Shown one piece after another: positions 7,277 through 14,892 of a stretch of 16,948 bases of DNA. The notes below the pieces were generated by a model. The model was not told the DNA's origin and did no database searches. It saw only the letters and a list, made by a program, of their open reading frames with translations. Made by a program: the position numbers and the translations under genes. Each line of letters opens with the position of its first letter. The stretch's first letter is position 1. The DNA is from DASZPL01 sp035550315 (GTDB taxonomy: Bacteria > Actinomycetota > Actinomycetes > JAFAQI01): contig DASZPL010000146.1 of assembly GCA_035550315.1 (NCBI GenBank), positions 1 through 16,948 on the forward strand, in the 5' to 3' direction.

Positions 7277-8808
7277 TGGTCCCGCGGATGGGCCGCGGCC
7301 ACGTCCGTGCGGTGTGCGCCGCAACCGTGGTCGGGATGGTCGCGATCGCGGGCTGTGGCACCACGATCCCCTCCCGGGAGTGGCCCGGCGCGCTCGCCCA
7401 GACCCAGAGCTCGGACCCCGACCTCGGATTGACCGTGCCGACACTGCCTGCGGGCGGTTCATCCAATGCCGGGGCCACGGCACCGCCCGGCACACCGCAG
7501 CCGACCGACACGGCGCCCGCCACCGCCGGCGCGCCGTCCGGCACTGGGCCGCGCCCAAGCAACCCCGCGGGCTCGCCGAGCGTTGCGCCCGGCACCCCGC
7601 GCGGCACCCGCTCCCATGCGCCGATCGAGGTCGGCACGTACTCACTCGACGGCGGCAACGGCGCGCTGTCCAGCCTGGGACTCAGTGGCCTGGTGATCCC
7701 CGACAACCGGCCGGTGTTCGACGCGTTCGTCCGCTACACCAACGCTCATGGCGGCCTGGGCGGCCGCAAGATCGTGCCGGTGTACTTCACCTATCACGAA
7801 GGCGCGAACCCGCAGACCCAGGACGCGGCAGCATGCTCGGCGTTCACCCAGGACCACCATGTCGCCTTCGTCATCGGCGGGGAGAATGCGGGCGCCGGCG
7901 AGCTGTTGCCGTGTCTGGCCAGCCACGGCGTGCCGCTGATCGGATCCGGTGGTGGCGGGGACGCCAGCTACTTCGCGCGCTATCGCAACTACGACTACGA
8001 GCCCGACCAGATGAACTTCACCACCGGTCTGGAAGCGCTGGTCGCGAACCTGAAGTCCCGTGGCTACCTCAACGGCGTTAAGAAGGTCGGCGTCATCCAG
8101 TACCCGGGCCAGGTCTACACGAACGCCGTCGACAACGGCCTTGCACCGGCGCTGAAGTCCGTCGGCCTGGAGATCAACGCCCGCTACACGACCGGCTCGA
8201 CGACCGACGACAGTGCGATTGCGAGCTCTGCGTCCAGTGCGGAGCTGCGGTTCGCCGCCGAGGGCATCAACCTTGTGCTGTTCATGACACCCGGCGGCGC
8301 GGCGGAGCTGTTCTTCATGACGACCGCGAACATCCAGCACTACGACCCGAAGTACGGCATCTGGAGCGCGGACTCGCCGTACGTGCTCGAGAAGGTCGCG
8401 CCGAAGAGCGAGCTGGCCAACACGATCGGCATCGGCTACGAGCCGGGCCTCGACGTCGCCTCGGCCCAGGACCCGACGGCGCAGACCGCCGCCGGGAAGT
8501 CCTGCCTCGCGTTCGGCCGCAAGCTCGGGCTCAACGAGTCCGGGCTCGCCAACGCATTGGTGCGCGCCGCCTGCGACGACTGGTTCCCGCTGATCCGGCT
8601 GGCCAAGCGGGACCCGCAGGCGCTGGACTCGGCAACCGCCCTCGCCAAGGGCTTCGACAGCCTCGGCTCCTCCTACCAGTCCGCCAGCACGTTTGCGATG
8701 CGCTTCACCGCGGACCGCCACGATGAAGCACACGGCTATCGCGACCTGGCCTACGACCACGGCTGCTCGTGCTTCGACTACGTCGGTGCGACCCACCTGA
8801 CCGACTGA
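7270..8808 (+). CDS. Lipoprotein B, periplasmic-binding-protein-like
   Basis: 512-residue secreted lipoprotein and paralogue of lipoprotein A. A signal peptide ends in lipobox AIAGC with lipidated Cys29; residues 30-117 are a Pro/Gly/Thr-rich linker; the folded domain begins near 118 ('IEVGTYSLDGG') and resembles type-1 solute-binding proteins ('TNAHGGLGGRKIVPVYF', 'LLPCLASHGVPLIGSG'). Cysteines 189, 215, 412, 435, 499 and 501 match those of lipoprotein A in order and spacing. Met codons at 7270, 7276 and 7288 are all possible starts; none has a ribosome binding site, and the promoter geometry favours leaderless translation from 7270. It is the first gene of a plus-strand unit and joins the PLP enzyme by TGATG overlap. 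The ligand is unknown; with no permease or ATPase gene here, sensing or scavenging is as plausible as import. Confidence 0.87.
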   Translation: MSMVPRMGRGHVRAVCAATVVGMVAIAGCGTTIPSREWPGALAQTQSSDPDLGLTVPTLPAGGSSNAGATAPPGTPQPTDTAPATAGAPSGTGPRPSNPAGSPSVAPGTPRGTRSHAPIEVGTYSLDGGNGALSSLGLSGLVIPDNRPVFDAFVRYTNAHGGLGGRKIVPVYFTYHEGANPQTQDAAACSAFTQDHHVAFVIGGENAGAGELLPCLASHGVPLIGSGGGGDASYFARYRNYDYEPDQMNFTTGLEALVANLKSRGYLNGVKKVGVIQYPGQVYTNAVDNGLAPALKSVGLEINARYTTGSTTDDSAIASSASSAELRFAAEGINLVLFMTPGGAAELFFMTTANIQHYDPKYGIWSADSPYVLEKVAPKSELANTIGIGYEPGLDVASAQDPTAQTAAGKSCLAFGRKLGLNESGLANALVRAACDDWFPLIRLAKRDPQALDSATALAKGFDSLGSSYQSASTFAMRFTADRHDEAHGYRDLAYDHGCSCFDYVGATHLTD

Positions 8809-9749
8809 TGGCGCGCGGATCCGACGGAGCGCTCGCCGCGCTCGCAGCGATCGGCAACACTCCCCTGCTGCCCATCCCGCTGCCTGCGGGCATCCCCGGC
8901 AGGTTGCTGGCCAAGGCGGAGTACCTGCAACCCGGCGGCAGCATCAAGGACCGCGCCGCGCTCGGCTGCGTCGAGCACGGGCTGGCTTCGGGTGAGCTGT
9001 CCGCCGGTCAAGCCGTCGTCGAGATGACGAGCGGCAACATGGGCGCCGGGTTGGCGGTCGTGTGCGGCGTGCTCGGTCATCCGTTCACGGCCTACATGTC
9101 GGCAGGGAACTCTCCGCAGCGCGCCGCGATGATGCGCGCACTCGGTGCGAGCGTCGTCCTCGTCGACCAAGTCGACGGCCGGCCCGGCCAGGTGACCGGG
9201 CCCGACATCGAAGCGGCCGCGGCACAGGCCCGTCACGACGCCGCCGCAACAGGCGCGTGGTATGTCGACCAGTTCCACAACTCGGGCTCGGTGCACGCCC
9301 ATGAGCGCACGGGCGAGGAGATCTGGCAGCAGACCGACGGCGCCGTCGACGCCTTCGTGGCATGTGTCGGTTCCGCCGGCTCGTTGATCGGCTGTGCTCA
9401 CGCGTTGAAGGCACATCGGGCGCAAATCGCGATCCTCGCCGTCGAGCCGGCGACCTCCCGGCCGCTCGCCGGACGACCGATCTCGGACCCACGACATGCG
9501 CTGCAGGGCAGCGGCTACGGCATCGTGCCTGCGCACTTCGACCCGTCGCTCGTCGACGGCTACCTGGCCGTGACGGACGAGAGCGCAACGGCGACGCGGC
9601 GGTGGCTCGGTGAACGCTGCGGCCTGCACGTCGGTTACACCGCCGCGGCCAACGTCGCCGCGGCAACCGACTGGCTGGCCGCACAAGAGCACGACCTCAC
9701 TGTCGTGACAGTGTTGTGCGACACCGGCCTCAAATACCTGTCCGAGTGA
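8808..9749 (+). CDS. PLP-dependent enzyme of the cysteine synthase/CBS fold
   Basis: 313-residue fold-type-II PLP enzyme. Schiff-base Lys47 lies in 'YLQPGGSIKDRAAL'; the substrate-carboxylate loop is TSGNMG (74-79), where O-acetylserine sulfhydrylases have TSGNTG; the phosphate-binding loop is 'GSAGSLIG' (188-195) in place of GTGGTxTG; the end is 'CDTGLKYLSE', like the family's D-S/T-G-x-x-Y-L. The fold and PLP chemistry are secure, but the altered loops mean the product may not be cysteine. Beta-replacement or elimination on another amino acid is possible. ATG 8808 overlaps the lipoprotein B stop (TGATG) and the homology starts there. It has no ribosome binding site of its own, so coupling is likely. 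No serine acetyltransferase is nearby, which argues against ordinary cysteine biosynthesis. Confidence 0.88.
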   Translation: MARGSDGALAALAAIGNTPLLPIPLPAGIPGRLLAKAEYLQPGGSIKDRAALGCVEHGLASGELSAGQAVVEMTSGNMGAGLAVVCGVLGHPFTAYMSAGNSPQRAAMMRALGASVVLVDQVDGRPGQVTGPDIEAAAAQARHDAAATGAWYVDQFHNSGSVHAHERTGEEIWQQTDGAVDAFVACVGSAGSLIGCAHALKAHRAQIAILAVEPATSRPLAGRPISDPRHALQGSGYGIVPAHFDPSLVDGYLAVTDESATATRRWLGERCGLHVGYTAAANVAAATDWLAAQEHDLTVVTVLCDTGLKYLSE

Positions 9750-9754
9750 GGGGG
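9748..9754 (+). promoter_or_regulatory. Ribosome binding site for the CocE-like gene
   Basis: GAGGGGG at 9748-9754 overlaps the stop of the PLP enzyme and lies 5 nt before ATG 9760. It fixes the start of the CocE-like gene and shows that this gene, unlike its upstream neighbour, has its own ribosome entry point. Confidence 0.75.
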
Positions 9755-9759
9755 CCGAC

Positions 9760-11436
9760 ATGACCGCGAGCCGGCAACGGTGGAACGTCGACGTCGCGAT
9801 GCGGGACGGCGTCGTGCTGCGGGCAGACGTGTACTTCCCGCCCGGCGGGGTCGACGGCGGGCCGTACCCGGTCGTGCTGGCGCGCACGCCATACGGCAAA
9901 CAGAACCCGGTGTACGTCGATGGTGCCCGCTACCTCTGCGAACACGGCTACGCCTGTGTGCTGCAGGACACCCGCGGGAGGCACGACTCCGAGGGGAGCT
10001 GGGAGCCGTTCGGCAACGAAGGCAGAGACGGCTACGACACCGTCGAGTGGTGCGCCGCGCAGCCGTGGTCGACCGGGCGAGTCGGCACGATGGGCGGCTC
10101 GTACGGCGGGTGGGTCCAGTGGTCGCTGGCTCGCGAGAAGCCGCCGCATCTCACGGCCATGGTGAGCACCGCGTCGTGCGGGGCCTGGTTGGAGGAGCTT
10201 CCCTTCAACAACGGCTGCGTGATGCTCGTGATGCTCGGCTGGCTGAGCTTCGCGAGCGGCCGGGTGATGCAGAACCCGCAGCTCGTCCAGAACTGGCACG
10301 AAGTGTTCCGCCACCTGCCGCTGCGCGAGATGCCGACGGTCCTCGGCCGCGACCTCCCGCTGTGGAGCGAGTGGCTCGACCACCCGTCGCTCGACGAGTA
10401 CTGGCGCGAGCTTCGCCTCGACGACGCGTTCGCGCACATCGACACGCCGGTCCTGCACATCACCGGCTGGTGGGACGACGACCAGCCGGGTGCCCTGTCG
10501 ATGTACCGCGGAATGGTCTCGGGCGCACCCGGCTCGCCAGACCAGGCGCTGATGATCGGCGCGTGGGACCACGCCGGGACCCGGCTGCCGCGGCAGGTGC
10601 TCGGCGGCGTCGACATGGGACCCGACGCGGTCCACGACGTCCTCGACATCCATCGACGCTGGTTCGACAGATGGTTGAAGCAGACAGACGACACGACCGC
10701 ACCGGTCCGGCTGTACCTGACGGGGCGCAACCAGTGGGTAGACACGGTCTCCTTCCCGCCGCCGGGCACCGCGCCGCTCGTGTGGCATCTGGACAGCGGC
10801 GGCCGCGCCAACAGCCTCATGGGCGACGGGACGATGGGCCCGGCACCGGCGTGCGGCGCGGAGGAGGACGTCTACCGCTACGACCCGGCGGACCCGGTGC
10901 CTGCGGTGATCGACGAGAACTTCTACTCCCCGACGGTCGTCGAGACCCCTCTCGACCACCGGTTCAAGCACCGCCGCGACGACGTGCTGGTCTACACCAG
11001 CGATCCCGTCAGCGACGAGCTGGCGGTCGTCGGCCATGCCGAGGTGCAGCTACACGCGGCTACTGACGGACCGGACACCGACTGGTTCGTGGCACTGCAC
11101 GACGTCGCGCCGAACGGCACCTCGATGGTGCTCAGTGACGGCCGGCTGCGGGCGAGGTACGCCGAAGACCTCGCGACACCCAGGCTGCGCGAGCCCGGCC
11201 GGGTCTACGCCTACACCATCCGCACCGGCGCGATCGGCCACGTGGTGCGCCCGGGACATCGGCTCCGGCTCACGGTCACCAGCAGCGACTTCCCGGTGTG
11301 GGACCGCAACCTCAACACCGGCGATGCGATCGCCGACGGGACGAAGCTGCGCGTCGCGACGAACCGCGTCCGGCACACCCCGGACGAGGCATCGTCGGTG
11401 ACGCTGCCGATCGCGCCGCCCGGCCTGCTCGACTGA
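9760..11436 (+). CDS. CocE/NonD-type hydrolase (S15 peptidase family)
   Basis: 558-residue serine hydrolase of the CocE / alpha-amino-acid ester hydrolase / Xaa-Pro dipeptidyl-peptidase group, which cleave esters or amides of acyl and aminoacyl compounds. The N-terminal catalytic domain starts with 'MRDGVVLRADVYFP' and 'VVLARTPYGK', has 'QDTRGRHDSEG', nucleophile Ser114 in MGGSYGG, the probable acid Asp239 in 'ITGWWDDDQPG', and His271 in 'GAWDHAG'. The C-terminal third is the family's jelly-roll domain ('DPVSDELAVVGHAEVQLHA', 'RPGHRLRLTV'). Length is normal for the family. No signal peptide. It follows the PLP enzyme by 10 bp with its own GAGGGGG and ends 2 bp before the PucR gene. The natural substrate is unknown; an amino-acid ester or amide would suit the neighbourhood. 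Confidence 0.9.
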   Translation: MTASRQRWNVDVAMRDGVVLRADVYFPPGGVDGGPYPVVLARTPYGKQNPVYVDGARYLCEHGYACVLQDTRGRHDSEGSWEPFGNEGRDGYDTVEWCAAQPWSTGRVGTMGGSYGGWVQWSLAREKPPHLTAMVSTASCGAWLEELPFNNGCVMLVMLGWLSFASGRVMQNPQLVQNWHEVFRHLPLREMPTVLGRDLPLWSEWLDHPSLDEYWRELRLDDAFAHIDTPVLHITGWWDDDQPGALSMYRGMVSGAPGSPDQALMIGAWDHAGTRLPRQVLGGVDMGPDAVHDVLDIHRRWFDRWLKQTDDTTAPVRLYLTGRNQWVDTVSFPPPGTAPLVWHLDSGGRANSLMGDGTMGPAPACGAEEDVYRYDPADPVPAVIDENFYSPTVVETPLDHRFKHRRDDVLVYTSDPVSDELAVVGHAEVQLHAATDGPDTDWFVALHDVAPNGTSMVLSDGRLRARYAEDLATPRLREPGRVYAYTIRTGAIGHVVRPGHRLRLTVTSSDFPVWDRNLNTGDAIADGTKLRVATNRVRHTPDEASSVTLPIAPPGLLD

Positions 11437-11438
11437 CC

Positions 11439-12869
11439 GTGACCACCATCGGGTCGGTGCTCGCGTCCCTGGCGCCGCTGGTGTCCGCGCCAGGACCGGC
11501 CGACCGGACAACCGAGCTCACCGAAGTGGTCGTGCTCGGCCCCGGCGATGATCCCGCCGAGTCGCCTGGCGCTCTCGTCGTCTGCTTCGGCGAGGTCATG
11601 CCGACCTCTGCCGCCGCCGTACTCGTCAAGGGCGATCCCCCGGTGATCGACGTACCGGTGCTGGTTGCCGATCCCGCGGTGCCGTGGAACCAGCTGCTGC
11701 ACCTGCTCGAAGCGGTCGTGACGGGCAGCACCGACGCGGCGACCGACCTGTTCGCCTTCGCCAACGCCGTGGCGGCAGCCGTCGGCGGTGCGGTGGCGAT
11801 CGAAGACCGCGACCGCAGGGTCCTCGCCTATTCCTCCCTCGACCATGCGATCGACGACGCTCGCCGGCAAGGAATCCTCGGCCGGGCGGTCCCCCACTTC
11901 GGTCGCAACGACAAGGTCTACCGGTCCGTCTACCGCAGCAACGAGGTCGTGAGAGTGCCGGCGGACGGCGAGGTGCTGGCGAGACTCGCCGTCGCGGTTC
12001 GCTCCGGCCCGGAGGTTCTCGGCTCGATCTGGGTGATCGACGACGGGGCCCTCGATGTCACAGCCCTTGCAGCCGCTGGCCGGCTCGCCGCACTCCATCT
12101 GCTCCGCGCGCGGTCCCTCATGCACGCCGAACGCCGGGCGCGTGGCGAGATCCTTCGCGGGCTGCTCGACGGGCGCTCCTCGCCGCACCTGGCGGGCGCT
12201 CGACTTGGCGTGGCGTCTTCCACGCCAGTAACGGTCATCGCCTTCGGAATCGGCACGAGCGGCGCGGACGAGGTGAGCGCGGAAGCCATCGCCGACCTCA
12301 TTCACGTGCAGGCCGCCGCGATCGCGCCGCGGACCACCGTCCTCGTCGAGCTCGCCACCGTCTACGCGGCGATCCCGGGCGACGTGACCCGAGCTGCACT
12401 GCGCGACCTGGCGACGACGGTGCTGGAGCGTGCCACTGCGGTGACCGCGGCTCCCCTGTCCGCAGCCGTCGGCGCCACCGTCTCCTCACTGGCCGAGGCG
12501 GCGTGCTCCCGAGCGGACGCCGACAGCGTGCTGGCGATCCAGCCGCCGGCTGCGGTCGGACTGGTCGAAGACCGGATGGCGCAGCTCGTCCTGCTCGAGC
12601 TCGGGCGCCACCTTGCCGCCACGCCCCGACTACGCGTCGGGTGTGTGGACCGCATGCTCGACGCCGACGCCCGCGAGGGCACGGCGTACGCCGAGACGGT
12701 GCTCGCCTACGTCGCGAGCAACGGCGCGGTCGGTGAGGCGGCCCGGTCGATCTACGTGCACCCGAACACCTTCCGCTACCGCCTCCAGCGGGCGCGGGAA
12801 CTGTTCGAGCTCGACCTCGACGACCCGGACAGCCGCCTCGCGATCTGGCTGACGCTGCGAGCCCGTTAG
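11439..12869 (+). CDS. PucR-family transcriptional regulator
   Basis: 476-residue regulator of the PucR/CdaR type. The last 60 residues hold the C-terminal helix-turn-helix ('VLAYVASNGAVGEAARSIYV' then 'HPNTFRYRLQRARELF'). Residues about 110-225 look like the GAF-type sensing domain of actinobacterial PucR proteins ('IEDRDRRVLAYSS', 'RRQGILGRAVP'), followed by a degenerate GGDEF-like middle region. Family members usually activate purine, amide or amino-acid catabolic genes. GTG 11439 begins 2 bp after the CocE stop, so the gene is the fourth in the plus-strand unit. Homology does not extend into the upstream open frame, which overlaps CocE. Its stop overlaps the stop of the converging racemase gene by 4 bp. 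Likely targets are this unit or the adjacent amino-acid cassette, but no site shows it. Confidence 0.9.
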   Translation: MTTIGSVLASLAPLVSAPGPADRTTELTEVVVLGPGDDPAESPGALVVCFGEVMPTSAAAVLVKGDPPVIDVPVLVADPAVPWNQLLHLLEAVVTGSTDAATDLFAFANAVAAAVGGAVAIEDRDRRVLAYSSLDHAIDDARRQGILGRAVPHFGRNDKVYRSVYRSNEVVRVPADGEVLARLAVAVRSGPEVLGSIWVIDDGALDVTALAAAGRLAALHLLRARSLMHAERRARGEILRGLLDGRSSPHLAGARLGVASSTPVTVIAFGIGTSGADEVSAEAIADLIHVQAAAIAPRTTVLVELATVYAAIPGDVTRAALRDLATTVLERATAVTAAPLSAAVGATVSSLAEAACSRADADSVLAIQPPAAVGLVEDRMAQLVLLELGRHLAATPRLRVGCVDRMLDADAREGTAYAETVLAYVASNGAVGEAARSIYVHPNTFRYRLQRARELFELDLDDPDSRLAIWLTLRAR

Positions 12870-13975
12870 CGCCGACCCACCAGCTCGCTGCGATCGACGA
12901 GCAGCTCCGCCAGCATTTCGGGGAGCGGGTCGACGCCGATGCCCGGTCCGGTCGGCACCGTCAGCTGCCCGTCGTCGAGGACGAACGGGGTCGTGATGTC
13001 CGCCGCGTAGTAGCGGTTCGACGCCGAGACGTCGCCTGGCAACGTGAAGCCGGGCAGCGATGCCAGCGCAGCGTTGGCTGCTCGACCGATCCCGGTTTCC
13101 AGCATCCCGCCGCACCAGACCGGCACACCGTGGGAGAGGGCAACGTCGTGCACCCGCGTCGCCTCCAGATAGCCGCCGACCCGACCGGGCTTGATGTTGA
13201 TGACCGAGCACGCCCCGATCGCGATGGCGTCGGCTGCCGATGCCGCAGAGACGATCGACTCGTCGAGGCAGATCGGAGTGCGCAACCGCCGCGCCAGCTC
13301 GGCGTGGCCCCGCACGTCCTCCTCGTCCAGCGGCTGCTCGTGGAAGAGCAGGTCGAAGTCGTCCAATCGGGCGAGCTGCTCCCAGTCCGCGACGGTGTAG
13401 GCCGCGTTCGCGTCGGTCTGCAACGTGACGTCGCCGAACGCCTCACGGACCGCCTTCACGGGCTCGAAGTCCCAGCCGGGCTCGATCTTGAGCTTGATCC
13501 GCACGTACCCCTCGTCAAGGTAGCCACGGACCGCGTCGAGGAGCTCGGCGAGGGAGTCCATGATCCCGACCGAAACGCCGGCCGGTATCCGCTCGCGCAC
13601 CCCACCGAGCCGGCTGGCGAGCGACGTGTTGGCCGCGCGCAGCTCCGCGTCGAGCACCGCGGTCTCGAGCGCCGCCTTCGCCATGCGATGCCCTTTGATG
13701 GGACGCAGCACGTCGCCGACTCCGGCCGCCGTCAGCTCGCTCGCCGCGAGCAGCCGGGGCACCAGATGATGCCGTAGGACGTGGTCCACACCGTCGACGT
13801 ACTCGCTGCTGTAGAGCGGGTCGCTCAACGCGACGCACTCCGCCCACCCTTCCGCGTCGGCGCTGCGCACGTGGACGAGAAGTACGTCGCGTTGGGTCTG
13901 GGTGCCGAACGAGGTGCGGAACGGCGCCAGGAGAGGGACGGCCAACCGCAGCAGCTCCAGCGACTCGATCTTCAT
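12866..13975 (-). CDS. N-acylamino-acid racemase / o-succinylbenzoate synthase family enzyme
   Basis: 369-residue enolase-superfamily enzyme of the OSBS/N-succinylamino-acid racemase group. The acid-base lysines are K161-L-K163 in 'IKLKIEPGWDF' and Lys262 in 'NIKPGRVGG'; metal ligands are Asp188 ('QTDANAAY'), Glu213 ('FHEQPL') and Asp238 ('CLDES'). These positions are within one residue of those known for the Amycolatopsis racemase. 'GGMLETGIGRAAN' (289-301) is also typical of the group. The family is catalytically mixed: some members make o-succinylbenzoate for menaquinone, others racemise N-acyl amino acids, some do both. The ATGA overlap with a GNAT acyltransferase and the neighbouring M20 deacylase favour racemisation, and no other men gene is present. 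ATG 13975 is fixed by that overlap. Its TAA overlaps the PucR TAG tail to tail. Confidence 0.9.
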   Translation of the reverse strand: MKIESLELLRLAVPLLAPFRTSFGTQTQRDVLLVHVRSADAEGWAECVALSDPLYSSEYVDGVDHVLRHHLVPRLLAASELTAAGVGDVLRPIKGHRMAKAALETAVLDAELRAANTSLASRLGGVRERIPAGVSVGIMDSLAELLDAVRGYLDEGYVRIKLKIEPGWDFEPVKAVREAFGDVTLQTDANAAYTVADWEQLARLDDFDLLFHEQPLDEEDVRGHAELARRLRTPICLDESIVSAASAADAIAIGACSVINIKPGRVGGYLEATRVHDVALSHGVPVWCGGMLETGIGRAANAALASLPGFTLPGDVSASNRYYAADITTPFVLDDGQLTVPTGPGIGVDPLPEMLAELLVDRSELVGRR

Positions 13976-14775
13976 CCGGTGACCTCGCCGGGAGGTGTGA
14001 CCACCAGCGCGCCGTCGGTGGTGACACCGCCCATCGAGTACCCGTGGTCGAGGGCGTCGGCGAGCGATGCCCGGACGGCGAGCCGCCATTCCAGCCCGGC
14101 CGACGGGTCACTCGCCCGCAGCGCTTCGATGTCAGCCGGCAGCGCGATCGTGCGCGCACCGATCGGCAGCGGGCCGTCGAGCAACCGGATGCGCCCCGCC
14201 GCCGCCTCGACGGTGCGGGTGCCGGTGAGATCCCACCGCCAGACGATGCGATCGCTGCGGTCGTGCGCGTTGAGGCCGTCGGTCATCGGCCCGTAGTGAT
14301 CGACCCGATAGCCCACAACCTCCGCGCCGAGCGCGTGCGAGTTGAACGTGACGTTGCGAAGGACCAACGGGTCACTGGTCCAGCTGATCGTGGCCAACCC
14401 GTGCCTGAGCGCCCATGCGCGCTGGTGTCGCTTCAGCGCCAGGCCGAGCCCGCGCCGTCTGCCCCCCGCGACGACTCCGGTGATGTGGCTGTGCAGCGAC
14501 GCGTTCGCGGCAAGGAACGCCAACGATGCGGCAACCAGCTGTCCGGTGCCGTCGTAAGCGGCGTAGACGTAACCACCGCTGTCCTGCACCGCCCGCAGCA
14601 GGTTGGCGGGAACCGGCGGCTGCGACGCCCGCCAGATCTCCTGAAGCAGCGCGGCGGCCCGCAGCGTCTCCTGCGCGGTGTCGATCTCCATGATCCGTAC
14701 GCCGGCGTCAGTCGCGCTCCGGGCGGCCAGATCGGCCGCGGCGTCCACCACGGTCGCCTCACTGGCCAACGTCAC
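13972..14775 (-). CDS. GNAT-family N-acyltransferase (probable amino-acid N-succinyltransferase)
   Basis: 267-residue GNAT-superfamily acyltransferase of the long, COG3375-like type. The acyl-CoA pyrophosphate loop is RRRGLG (106-111) after 'LHSHITGVVAGG'; then come 'WTSDPLVLRNVTFNSHALGAEV' split across the core strands and 'DRSDRIVWRWDL' near 172-183. About 80 residues follow the GNAT core as a C-terminal extension ending in 'VVTPPGEVTG'. In Geobacillus kaustophilus a similar enzyme beside the racemase N-succinylates D-amino acids; that activity is inferred here from context. GTG 14775 is the first start after the intergenic gap, but no ribosome binding site supports it, and an internal ATG near 14690 would shorten it by about 28 residues that precede the core. 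Overlap ATGA with the racemase indicates coupled translation. Confidence 0.85.
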   Translation of the reverse strand: MTLASEATVVDAAADLAARSATDAGVRIMEIDTAQETLRAAALLQEIWRASQPPVPANLLRAVQDSGGYVYAAYDGTGQLVAASLAFLAANASLHSHITGVVAGGRRRGLGLALKRHQRAWALRHGLATISWTSDPLVLRNVTFNSHALGAEVVGYRVDHYGPMTDGLNAHDRSDRIVWRWDLTGTRTVEAAAGRIRLLDGPLPIGARTIALPADIEALRASDPSAGLEWRLAVRASLADALDHGYSMGGVTTDGALVVTPPGEVTG

Positions 14776-14892
14776 CTGCCAACTGTCTCGTCTGCGTCCC
14801 GCTCACGCGCCGTGCGGCGGAACAGAACTCGGCGGGTTCGTTTGGCCCGTCCGGACAAACCGCCGCTGCCTGCGGAGCGCCAAACTGACCCG
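14776..14892. promoter_or_regulatory. Divergent intergenic region with an imperfect operator-like palindrome
   Basis: This 117-bp gap separates the GNAT/racemase pair from the M20/amidohydrolase pair and must hold promoters for both. At 14840-14860 the sequence begins GTTTGGCC and ends GGACAAAC around a 5-bp centre, an imperfect 21-bp palindrome with GTTTG/CAAAC outer arms. A third half-site GCCAAAC (14879-14885) is the exact reverse complement of GTTTGGC (14840-14846) and lies 7 nt before the M20 ATG. I see no convincing -10/-35 pair on either strand. One shared regulator for both sides is a guess from layout. Confidence 0.4.

Noticed and set aside
7642..8796. 384-codon open frame on the minus strand opposite lipoprotein B
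   Set aside because: Shadow of the third-position GC bias of lipoprotein B; no domain, no start signal.
8778..9899. 373-codon open frame on the minus strand opposite the PLP enzyme
   Set aside because: It spans a gene junction antisense to two clear genes and resembles no family.
9730..11037. Long open frame on the minus strand opposite the CocE-like gene
   Set aside because: It is antisense to a gene with intact catalytic motifs, has a His/Arg/Val-rich composition typical of GC-rich shadows, and shows no recognisable domain.
12866..13975. Menaquinone-pathway menC as the main role of the racemase-family gene
   Set aside because: No other men gene is present, and coupling to a GNAT with an M20 deacylase nearby points to N-acyl amino acids; dual activity remains possible.
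14814..14866. GCGGCGG/CCGCCGC inverted repeat in the GNAT/M20 gap
   Set aside because: Seven-base all-GC arms 39 bp apart are expected by chance in DNA of this composition.
14044..14892. Possible 283-residue N-terminal extension of the M20 protein
   Set aside because: The extension is antisense to the GNAT gene and low in recognisable structure; M20 homology begins at ATG 14893.
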